From Polyangiaceae bacterium (GTDB lineage: Bacteria > Myxococcota_A > Polyangia > Polyangiales > Polyangiaceae), in NCBI GenBank assembly GCA_041389725.1, contig JAWKRG010000011.1, positions 125,001-189,000 on the forward strand: 64,000 bases of DNA, written 5' to 3'. Below are positions 57,619 through 64,000 of this stretch, one piece after another. The position numbers were made by a program, and so were the translations under genes. Position 1 is the first letter of the stretch. Every line of letters begins with the position of its first letter. The notes under the pieces were generated by a model, which worked only from the letters and a program-made list of their open reading frames with translations, made no database searches and was not told the DNA's origin.

Positions 57619-58041
57619 TCAGTGGGTTGCCTTGGCAACCGGCTCCGCGGCAAACGCAATTCGCGTCACTCCGCATTGTCGCAGCTCGTCGAGCACGTGA
57701 AGCACCTTGGCGTGACGAGCGCTTCCGGAAGCCTGGAGAACGGTGCGCAGCGCAGGGTTCTTGCGATTGGCGTCCGTGGCAATCCGACGAAGCTCGTCGT
57801 CGCTCGCCACTGGCTTGCCGTCGGTGAAGACCTGCCCACTTTCGTCGAGGGACACCGTGAGCACCGCTTGCGTCGCCCCTGCGCTCGCGGCACGGGGCAG
57901 GTCCATGGGGACGCCTTGTTGTGCGATCAGCTTCGCCGTCACCATGAAAACGACCAACAGCACGAGTACGATGTCCACCAAGGGAGTGACGTTGATGCTG
58001 GCGACGATCTCGCCGTCTTCAGTGTTCTGGAACGCGGCCAT
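57619..58041 (-). CDS. exbD: ExbD/TolR proton-channel protein
   Basis: The product has 140 residues. The transmembrane helix 'LVDIVLVLLVVFMVTAKL' carries Asp23, the channel-lining Asp conserved in ExbD and TolR, and the flanking 'INVTPLVDI' is typical of the family. The periplasmic domain (about 55-135) ends 'ELRQCGVTRIAFAAEP'. With ExbB it forms the proton-driven motor for TonB. It lies 2 nt after exbB. Confidence 0.94.
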   Translation of the reverse strand: MAAFQNTEDGEIVASINVTPLVDIVLVLLVVFMVTAKLIAQQGVPMDLPRAASAGATQAVLTVSLDESGQVFTDGKPVASDDELRRIATDANRKNPALRTVLQASGSARHAKVLHVLDELRQCGVTRIAFAAEPVAKATH

Positions 58042-58043
58042 GA

Positions 58044-58772
58044 TCAGCCTTCCTTTCCTGCGGTGCGGAGGGCCGGTGCAAGGGTCAGAGTGGGCCGTCG
58101 AGAGGATGGCGGGACTTCACTACAGACGATGGACGTCTTGTCGCTTTTGAGCCACCCCGACAGCACGCGGCCGAGCACGTCGCTATTGGCGAGAATCGAC
58201 TTGATACGACGCTGGAAGTAGTTGTACGCGACGATGGCGGGAATGGCGACGGCGAGCCCGACCGCCGTCGCGACGAGAGCCTCCGCAATGCTGGCCATGA
58301 CGTTGGCAGAAGCGCCGGCGGCACCGCCACCGCTACCGCTCAGTTGGTCGAAGGCCATGACGATGCCAACGACGGTTCCGAGGAGCCCGATGAAGGGTGC
58401 ATTGCTACCCAGCGTGCCGAGGTAGGCCAGACCTCGCTCCAGCTTCATCCGCTGCAGTGACCCCTCGCCCGCCATGGCGTCGATGGCTGCATCGGCGCCT
58501 TGCTCTGCTTTCCTCAATCCCGCGAGCACGATGCGAGCTTCCGCGGTGCGCTCGCGTTCGAAGCGTCGACGCGCGCCGTCCAAGTTTCCGCTGCTGAGCT
58601 CACGCTCGAGATCCGCAGCGAGCTTCTCTACGTTGCCAGTCGCGCGAAAGAAGAACCAGGCGCGCTCCACGATGACCGCCAGGCTCACCACGCTGAGGGC
58701 GAGCATCAGGTAGAGGATGGGCGAGGCGCCCAGGGCAAGCATCAGAGCTTTGGCACGAATGACGACGTTCAT
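58044..58772 (-). CDS. exbB: ExbB/TolQ/MotA-family proton-channel protein
   Basis: The product has 242 residues with three membrane helices: 'PILYLMLALSVVSLAVIVER', 'GSNAPFIGLLGTVVGIVMAF' and 'ALVATAVGLAVAIPAIVAYNYF'. The family signature is 'GLLGTVVGIVMAFDQ' with conserved polar residues in helices 2 and 3. It pairs with ExbD to use the proton-motive force for TonB. It is the first gene of the exbB-exbD-tonB operon and is divergent from the receptor gene at 59.0 kb across 229 bp of leader space. Confidence 0.95.
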   Translation of the reverse strand: MNVVIRAKALMLALGASPILYLMLALSVVSLAVIVERAWFFFRATGNVEKLAADLERELSSGNLDGARRRFERERTAEARIVLAGLRKAEQGADAAIDAMAGEGSLQRMKLERGLAYLGTLGSNAPFIGLLGTVVGIVMAFDQLSGSGGGAAGASANVMASIAEALVATAVGLAVAIPAIVAYNYFQRRIKSILANSDVLGRVLSGWLKSDKTSIVCSEVPPSSRRPTLTLAPALRTAGKEG

Positions 58773-59001
58773 CAGTTGACTCCTGTTGGGTTTCCCCGGC
58801 TCTCAGCATTCCTCGTGCCAGCTCGGGTTTCCGCGATCTGCCTGGGATTTCGGCGCGCTCGACTAGGGTGTCCGCGCGGCGAACCGGACACTCGTCCCTC
58901 GCGCGGACACCTGTCCGCCGCACGCGTCCGGTCGCATCGCCGCTTCCTTGCGGATTTCGGCCGGATGGCGATTGGCCTGGCGCTTGCTGAGGCCGGCGAG
59001 C

Positions 59002-61401
59002 ATGTCGATTCGATTTCGTACGAGCGCTCTGGCCATCGCCGTTGCGTGCTTTGCGCTGACGACTCCCGCCGTGGTCACGGCGCAGCCCGAGACCAAAGCA
59101 GCGGCGGCCCTGGTGCCGCCAGAGCTGGTGCAGAACGTGGAGCCTGAGTTCCCCGAGTCGGAGAAGGTCGACGGTGCTCACGCTCGAGTCGAGCTGCGCC
59201 TCTCCATCGATGAAGGCGGCCAGGTCACCGACGTCGAGGTGACGAAGTCCGCGAGCGACGCTTTCGACGCTGCGGCGACGGCAGCGGCGAAGCGCCTGCG
59301 ATTCAATCCCGCGCGCCGTGACGGTCAACCCATCGCCGCGCGCATTCCGTTTCGCTTCGACTTCGAGTACCGCGCGCCCAAACCGCCGCCGAGTCCAACG
59401 CCGAGTCCAACGCAGGCACCAGCGCCAAGGCCGCGTGCACCGAAGCGGACGGCGCCGACGGCCGATGAACTGCCGGTGAGCGACGTCGAAATCGTCGGCG
59501 CGCGCCCTCCACGCGAGGTCACGCGCCGCAAGTTGGAGCAGCGTGAGATCGAACACATGCCCGGCACCAACGGCGACGCGCTCCGATCCATCGAGAGCAT
59601 GCCCGGAGTCGCTCGTCCGCCAGGCGGTCTCGGCGTGCTGCTCGTGCGCGGCGCCGGGCCCGATGACAGCGCCGTCTTCGTCGACGGCACCGCGGTGCCC
59701 ATGGCGTATCACTTCGGCGGGCTCACATCGGTGTTGCCCAGCGAGCTTCTGGAGCGCATCGACTTCTTGCCAGGCAACTTCGGCCCTGAGTACGGGCGCG
59801 CCATGGGTGGGATCGTCGACATTGGGCTGCGCTCGCCAAAGCGAGATCGCCTGCACGGTCTGCTACAGGTCGACCTGATCGACGGCCGCGTGATGGCCGA
59901 AGGCCCCATTGGCGAAAAGACCCGAGTACTGGTCGCAGGCCGGCGCTCTTGGATCGATGCCTGGATCGGCTCGGTACTCGAAGAAGGTGGAGCCGTGGGC
60001 GTCTCGACCGCACCGGTCTACTACGACTACCAGGCGATGCTGGAGCACGACGTGTCCAAGGACACGACGGCGCGCATCGCATTCTTCGGCTCCGATGACC
60101 GCATGCGCTTCGTACTGAACGCGCCGGACCCGAGAGATCCACAGTTCGGTGGCGACTTCGGGCAGTCCCTCAGCATGCAGCGACTTCAGCTTCGCACCGA
60201 CACGCGCTTCGGCGAAGGAGGGCGGTGGCTCAACACCTTTGCCGTGGGCCGCGACCATCAGAGCTTCGAGATCGGCACGGCGAGCCTCGATCTGACCTAC
60301 CTCCCGATTTCTTTGCGCTCCGACGTGCGCGCTCCGCTGACGCGCGGCGTGAAGCTGGTCGGGGGGCTCGACCTGATGTGGATTGGCGCAGACGTCAGCT
60401 ATGCAGGTCCGGCCATCCAGGAGTACGGCGAAAGCCAGGGGCCGTTCTTCGCGCAACCCACCAACAACCTGAGCGTCGAGACGTCGCGCTTCCTGCCGGC
60501 GGCGTACACGATGCTGGAGCTCTCGCCCGCACCGAGCTTCAAGCTCATGCCCGGTGTGCGAGCCGACTACGTAAGCGAGATCGATCAAACGCGATTGAGC
60601 CCGAGGCTCTCGGCCCGCTGGGACGTCGCCCCGGACTTCCCTCGCACGACGATCAAGGGCGGCATCGGCTTGTTCTACCAGCCACCCGAGCCCCACGAGA
60701 GCGTCGAGCCCTTCGGCAATCCGTCGCTGTCGCACGAGCGAGCGGTGCACTACGGGCTGGGCGTCGAACAGGAGCTGAGCCGCAACGTCGAAGTCTCCCT
60801 CGACGGTTTCTACCGACGCCTCGACGACCTCGTCGTGCAACGTCCGGATTCACGCTCGCCGAGCGGTAGCGTCTACGGCAACACGGGCTCCGGTCTTTCC
60901 TACGGTGGTGAGCTGCTGCTGCGCTACAAGGCGGACGACCGATTCTTCGGTTGGCTGGCGTACACGCTGTCTCGCAGCGAGCTGCGGGACGCCGACGGCG
61001 AGAAAACTCACTTGTCCGAGTGGGATCAGTCGCACGTGCTCACGGCGCTCGGGAGCTACCAACTCGGGCGTGGATGGACGCTAGGCGCGCGCTGGCGCTT
61101 CGTGAGCGGAAACCCCTACACACCGCCCGCAGCGGCCGTGTACGACGCCGACGCGGGTGCCTATCAGCCGAGCTACGCCGAGCGCTACTCGGCGCGGTCG
61201 CCCGCCTTCCACCGACTCGACGTTCGCGTGGACAAGACTTGGACCTTCTCCAGCTGGCGGCTCAGCGCCTACCTGGACGTCCAGAATGCCTACAACCGCA
61301 AGAATCCCGAAGGTCGCGCCTACAACTTCAATTATGCGCGGTCGGACGTGATCGCCGGGCTTCCCATTCTGCCCATCGTGGGTCTGCGAGGTGAGCTGTG
61401 A
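59002..61401 (+). CDS. TonB-dependent receptor with N-terminal TonB-C-like domain
   Basis: The product has 799 residues from the ATG at 59002 (GAGG about 10 nt upstream). A signal peptide ends 'TPAVVTAQP'. Residues 40-125 form a TonB-C-like domain ('ARVELRLSIDEGGQVTDVEV', 'AAKRLRFNPARRDGQPIAAR'), then a Pro linker. The plug domain spans about 158-280 ('VRGAGPDDSAVFVDGTAVPM', 'LPGNFGPEYGRAMGGIVDI'), and the rest is the 22-strand barrel, ending after 'PILPIVGLRGEL' with the usual closing strand. The receptor carries its own TonB-C-like domain, an arrangement seen in some Myxococcota receptors. It should import a large ligand such as an iron chelate or glycan; identity is unknown. The next gene overlaps by GTGA. 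Confidence 0.93.
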   Translation: MSIRFRTSALAIAVACFALTTPAVVTAQPETKAAAALVPPELVQNVEPEFPESEKVDGAHARVELRLSIDEGGQVTDVEVTKSASDAFDAAATAAAKRLRFNPARRDGQPIAARIPFRFDFEYRAPKPPPSPTPSPTQAPAPRPRAPKRTAPTADELPVSDVEIVGARPPREVTRRKLEQREIEHMPGTNGDALRSIESMPGVARPPGGLGVLLVRGAGPDDSAVFVDGTAVPMAYHFGGLTSVLPSELLERIDFLPGNFGPEYGRAMGGIVDIGLRSPKRDRLHGLLQVDLIDGRVMAEGPIGEKTRVLVAGRRSWIDAWIGSVLEEGGAVGVSTAPVYYDYQAMLEHDVSKDTTARIAFFGSDDRMRFVLNAPDPRDPQFGGDFGQSLSMQRLQLRTDTRFGEGGRWLNTFAVGRDHQSFEIGTASLDLTYLPISLRSDVRAPLTRGVKLVGGLDLMWIGADVSYAGPAIQEYGESQGPFFAQPTNNLSVETSRFLPAAYTMLELSPAPSFKLMPGVRADYVSEIDQTRLSPRLSARWDVAPDFPRTTIKGGIGLFYQPPEPHESVEPFGNPSLSHERAVHYGLGVEQELSRNVEVSLDGFYRRLDDLVVQRPDSRSPSGSVYGNTGSGLSYGGELLLRYKADDRFFGWLAYTLSRSELRDADGEKTHLSEWDQSHVLTALGSYQLGRGWTLGARWRFVSGNPYTPPAAAVYDADAGAYQPSYAERYSARSPAFHRLDVRVDKTWTFSSWRLSAYLDVQNAYNRKNPEGRAYNFNYARSDVIAGLPILPIVGLRGEL

Positions 61402-62342
61402 AGCACAATCGTCGTTTTGGTGGTCTCTTGATCGTCGCCGCATTGGCGCAGTTGGGCTGCGGCGCGGAGTTCGAGCCCGGTTCGCGCGTCACGGACTTCC
61501 GCTTGCTGGCAGTCCAGGCCGATGCGCCCTTTGCCGCGCCCGGTGAGCAGGTGCACCTACGGGCGCTCTACCACGAGCCCTTCGCGCGGCCCGTGACCCT
61601 TGGCTGGATGACCTGTCGAACCCCCGATGACATCTCGCCCCTCGGTTGCCTGGCAAAGATCGCCCAGGACGCCGCTGCGAGCGGTCAGCCTCCCGCGATG
61701 CAACAAGGCGTCGGGCTCGATGAGATCGACGTCACGATTCCGGGCGATGCGCTCGACGACGTGCCGAAGGACGGCGTGGGCAACGCCATCGTCGGTGTCG
61801 TGACCGTGGCCTGTCCCGGCACGCTGTCCATGGTCGAGCCAGCCGGAACTGGCGAACTGCCCTTTCGCTGCGTCGAGGCAGGCAGCGGCGAAGTGCTACC
61901 CTACGAACGGTTCGCCGTTTCGGTGAAGCGGATCTTCTTGCGCCGCGTCGACCGCAACGAAAATCCGGTCATCGATCAGGTAACTTGGGACGGAGCGCCG
62001 TGGCCCGACACGGACGTGAAGAGCGTGCGGCCCTGCACCAACGACTCGGACAAACTCGACGACTGCGAGGGCGGCGAGCGCCATCGGCTTTCCGTGCAGC
62101 TCGGGGCCGGTTTCGCCGAATCTGGCGCCGACGAACTCGGCCACGGCTTCGAAGAGCAGGTCATCGTGCAGTACTACGCCACCGAGGGCACCTTCGAGTT
62201 CGACGTGCGCACAGGAGAGGCGCCGAGCAATCGTTGGGTGGCGCGCAAACGCGCCGCAGGTCAGCTGCAAACGCTGTGGTTCGTCGTGCGCGACAATCGC
62301 GGCGGGGTGTCTTGGGTCTCGCGCCAGGTGCAGGTCCAGTAG
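61398..62342 (+). CDS. Lipoprotein coupled to the TonB-dependent receptor
   Basis: The product has 314 residues from a GTG at 61398 overlapping the receptor stop by 4 nt. The lipobox is 'LAQLGCGAEFEPG' (Cys21). The body has 'DFRLLAVQADAPFAAPGEQV' and later Ig-like strands ('VVTVACPGTLSMVEPAGTGE', 'VIVQYYATEGTFEFDVRTGE'), suggesting one or two beta-sandwich domains. Coupling with the receptor implies a periplasmic or surface ligand-binding partner, comparable to SusD/BtuG-type accessory lipoproteins, but without sequence homology I can see. Confidence 0.82.
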   Translation: MKHNRRFGGLLIVAALAQLGCGAEFEPGSRVTDFRLLAVQADAPFAAPGEQVHLRALYHEPFARPVTLGWMTCRTPDDISPLGCLAKIAQDAAASGQPPAMQQGVGLDEIDVTIPGDALDDVPKDGVGNAIVGVVTVACPGTLSMVEPAGTGELPFRCVEAGSGEVLPYERFAVSVKRIFLRRVDRNENPVIDQVTWDGAPWPDTDVKSVRPCTNDSDKLDDCEGGERHRLSVQLGAGFAESGADELGHGFEEQVIVQYYATEGTFEFDVRTGEAPSNRWVARKRAAGQLQTLWFVVRDNRGGVSWVSRQVQVQ

Positions 62343-62365
62343 CGGTGACCATGGCCAATGCAGAG

Positions 62366-62425
62366 TGCCGAGTCGTGCCAGGTGCAGTGGCGTGACAATT
62401 GCCAACGCAACAGTGCCGAGTCGTG
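62366..62425. repeat. Direct repeat downstream of the receptor operon
   Basis: GTGCCGAGTCGTGC occurs twice, about 46 bp apart, within a diverged tandem unit 'CCAA-GCA--AGTGCCGAGTCGTGC' between two convergent genes (stops at 62342 and 62458). It may be a remnant of a tandem repeat. No hairpin of terminator quality is seen here. Confidence 0.5.
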
Positions 62426-62457
62426 CGGCACCGGACTACGCTCGCCTCAACGAGTAG

Positions 62458-63774
62458 CTATACCCTCGAAAGGGTCAATTTGGCGCGCGAGCGTGACAAG
62501 GTGGGATCTTGCGGTCGCTTCCCAGGCAGCGACAAGCCGACGACCACGCCTCCGCCGTCGCGATTGGCCAGAGCGAAGCTGCCACCGTGAGCGGCGACGA
62601 TCTCGCGACAGAGCGCGAGGCCCAAGCCGGAACCACCTTCCTTGGTGGTGTAGAACGGCAAGATGGCATTGCCCAGGGCTTCGGCGCTCATGCCCTTGCC
62701 GCGATCGAGCACCTCCATGCGAGTGGTCCCATGAGCATCCACCCGCGCCTCGAGCTGCACCTTCTCCGGCGCACTTCCCGCCTCCACCGCGTTCTTCAAC
62801 AGGTTGATCAGCACCTGTTCGACTTGGCTCGCATCGAACCAGCCCGCCGCCTCCGGCGCTTCCGGCAGGTGCACGCCTGGATAGAGTCCGTGAAGGTGCT
62901 GCAGCAACGTCTTCCACTCGACCTTGCTGGGTCTGGGAAGCGGAAGGCGCGCCAGACCGGCGTACCCTTCCAGGAAGCTCGACAGATGGCGGGCGCGGTC
63001 CTCGATCGTGTCGAATACCTTGTCGAGCTTATCGGCGTGCTCGGGCCGTCCCGCGATGGTGCGCCCCGACTTCACTAGAGAGGCGATCGGAGCCAGGGAG
63101 TTGTTCACTTCGTGAGAGATGACCCGCACCACCTTCTTGAGCGTGTCGATCTCGTGGCGCGACACTTCACGCGTGAGGTGTTTGACGATCAAGAGCGTGT
63201 GTGGCGCTCCGCCGAACTGAGTCGGCTCGCGACACACGTGATACGTCTCGCGCTGATGCTCGACCTCGACGTTGAACAGTCGGTCCGAGTCGCCCAGCAA
63301 CGCTTCTTTGAGCGGGTCGGGTGCTTGGGCGAGCAGGCGCAGAAAGTTCATGCCTTCGGGCGCTGCCCCTTCGAAGAACAGATCGCGGGCCGCCTTGTTC
63401 GCGTAGATGATGGCTCCCACGTCGTCGTAGAGCACGAGTGCATCGGGATTCGACTCCGCCGCCATGCGTGCAAACTGCCCCTGCTCGGCGATCGCTCGCT
63501 CCGCCTCGCGATGCCGCGCCTCTGTCGCTCGCGAAAGGATCATGCCTCCGGCCAAAGCGGTCACCAATCCCAGCGCGCCAGCGAGGCCCCAGGCAAGCGT
63601 CAGTTCCAGTGACCCGAGGCGAGCTAGCGCGACGCCCACGAGTGTTGCGACGACCGGGGCGATGGTGGCGAACAGCACGGCAGCCTGCGGCGACGGCGCG
63701 ACATCCCTCGGTGACGGCTCGGCTGCCGATGGCTCCCCGCGCCGGGCCAACCTGGATGGATCGCTCTGGGTCAT
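62458..63774 (-). CDS. PAS-containing sensor histidine kinase (NtrB/NtrY-like)
   Basis: The product has 438 residues with two N-terminal membrane helices (about 30-52, 57-80), a PAS domain (about 98-195, 'FARMAAESNPDALVLYDDVG'), and a kinase core. The H-box is 'RVISHEVNNSLAPI' with His221; the N-box is 'NLLKNAVEAG', the G1 box 'DRGKGM', and the G2 box 'GGSGLGLALCREIVAAHGG'. All catalytic parts are present. The H-box with 'EVNNSLAPI' resembles NtrB/NtrY-type kinases, which partner NtrC-like regulators. The gene is divergent, across 103 bp, from the regulator gene at 63878, which is likely the partner. Confidence 0.92.
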   Translation of the reverse strand: MTQSDPSRLARRGEPSAAEPSPRDVAPSPQAAVLFATIAPVVATLVGVALARLGSLELTLAWGLAGALGLVTALAGGMILSRATEARHREAERAIAEQGQFARMAAESNPDALVLYDDVGAIIYANKAARDLFFEGAAPEGMNFLRLLAQAPDPLKEALLGDSDRLFNVEVEHQRETYHVCREPTQFGGAPHTLLIVKHLTREVSRHEIDTLKKVVRVISHEVNNSLAPIASLVKSGRTIAGRPEHADKLDKVFDTIEDRARHLSSFLEGYAGLARLPLPRPSKVEWKTLLQHLHGLYPGVHLPEAPEAAGWFDASQVEQVLINLLKNAVEAGSAPEKVQLEARVDAHGTTRMEVLDRGKGMSAEALGNAILPFYTTKEGGSGLGLALCREIVAAHGGSFALANRDGGGVVVGLSLPGKRPQDPTLSRSRAKLTLSRV

Positions 63775-63877
63775 GGGGTGAGAATACGGCGGCGGCGGCG
63801 GCCGCGGCCAGTCGGGTCTGCGGATCTCGCGGTCGGTCCCACCGCTCGCCAGGGCGGCCTCTCCAGGTTAGAAACGA

Positions 63878-64000
63878 ATGGCCGCGATGCCCAAGGTTCT
63901 CGTCGTCGACGACCAAGAAGCCGTTCGAACGGCGCTGTGTCTGCTGCTGGAGCTGTCCGGGCTCGAGCCGGTGGCCGCCTCGACTCCCGAAGACGCTCTC
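63878..64000 (+). CDS. Response regulator, N-terminal part (cut by window end)
   Basis: The first 41 codons encode 'MPKVLVVDDQEAVRTALCLL' (from residue 4) with the acidic pair Asp12/Asp13 of a receiver domain, followed by 'LELSGLEPVAASTPEDAL'. The phospho-accepting Asp lies beyond the window. It is divergent from the histidine kinase gene and is probably its partner; whether it is an NtrC-type activator with AAA+ and HTH domains cannot be seen here. Confidence 0.88.
   Translation, partial: MAAMPKVLVVDDQEAVRTALCLLLELSGLEPVAASTPEDAL

Noticed and set aside
1..64000. tRNA, rRNA and insertion-sequence genes
   Set aside because: I looked for tRNA T-loop patterns (GGTTCGAATCC-like), 16S/23S segments and transposase motifs and found none in non-coding spaces. 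The few T-loop-like strings lie inside clear genes.

Overview
The window is high-GC, densely coded DNA that most resembles a Myxococcota genome of the Polyangiales/Sorangium type. The evidence is the gene content. There are more than a dozen predicted lipoproteins whose lipobox cysteine is followed by Gly/Ser/Ala-rich linkers. Two proteins carry a MYXO-CTERM-like tail (Cys motif, one hydrophobic helix, Arg cluster). There is an AgmX/PglI-type protein, an MglA-like GTPase with the family's TVPGQ motif, a membrane-anchored Ser/Thr kinase, a caspase-like protease, an RCC1 propeller and several TonB-type proteins. I see no rRNA, tRNA, CRISPR array, transposase or phage genes. This taxonomic reading is inference from content, not from a marker gene.

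Layout. 1-5 kb: a probable six-gene minus-strand operon, pepA, an EF-hand-loop membrane protein, two small membrane proteins, a PpiC-type foldase lipoprotein and a roadblock-like protein, with stop/start overlaps and ending in a hairpin. 5-7.7 kb: fbp and two unknown genes on the plus strand. 7.8-14.7 kb: ferredoxin-NADP reductase, an SGNH-hydrolase lipoprotein and a small outer-membrane-barrel protein; an extensin-type lipoprotein; a caspase/EF-hand/Tudor-knot-like lipoprotein; a Cys/His-rich protein and an RRM protein. 15-23.5 kb: an AgmX protein, a tandem paralogue pair, surface lipoproteins, a trypsin-like lipoprotein and malic enzyme. 23.5-32 kb: a GH13 amylase lipoprotein, then the most unusual locus: a ThrRS lacking the TGS and editing domains, a B12-binding radical SAM enzyme, a small lipoprotein whose C-terminal tail is repeated 1.2 kb downstream, and a 60-bp fragment of another thrS at the recombination joint.

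32-48 kb: large secreted or lipoprotein beta-propellers, an NlpC/P60 protein next to a lipoprotein, a TonB-like protein, an alpha/beta hydrolase and a methyltransferase. 48-55 kb: small exported proteins, the MglA-like GTPase, the RCC1 lipoprotein, and a hipBA toxin-antitoxin operon behind three TTAC-N6-GTAA palindromes spaced exactly 49 bp apart. 55-64 kb: a membrane Ser/Thr kinase, a complete exbB-exbD-tonB operon divergent from a TonB-dependent receptor carrying its own N-terminal TonB-C-like domain plus a coupled lipoprotein, and a PAS histidine kinase divergent from a response regulator cut by the window end.

The genes point to a predatory or saprophytic envelope-rich lifestyle (uptake, extracellular hydrolases, surface propellers) with a few core-metabolism genes (pepA, fbp, malic enzyme, ferredoxin-NADP reductase). 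Starts were chosen by ribosome binding site, signal peptide and gene overlap; several (noted per gene) remain uncertain.
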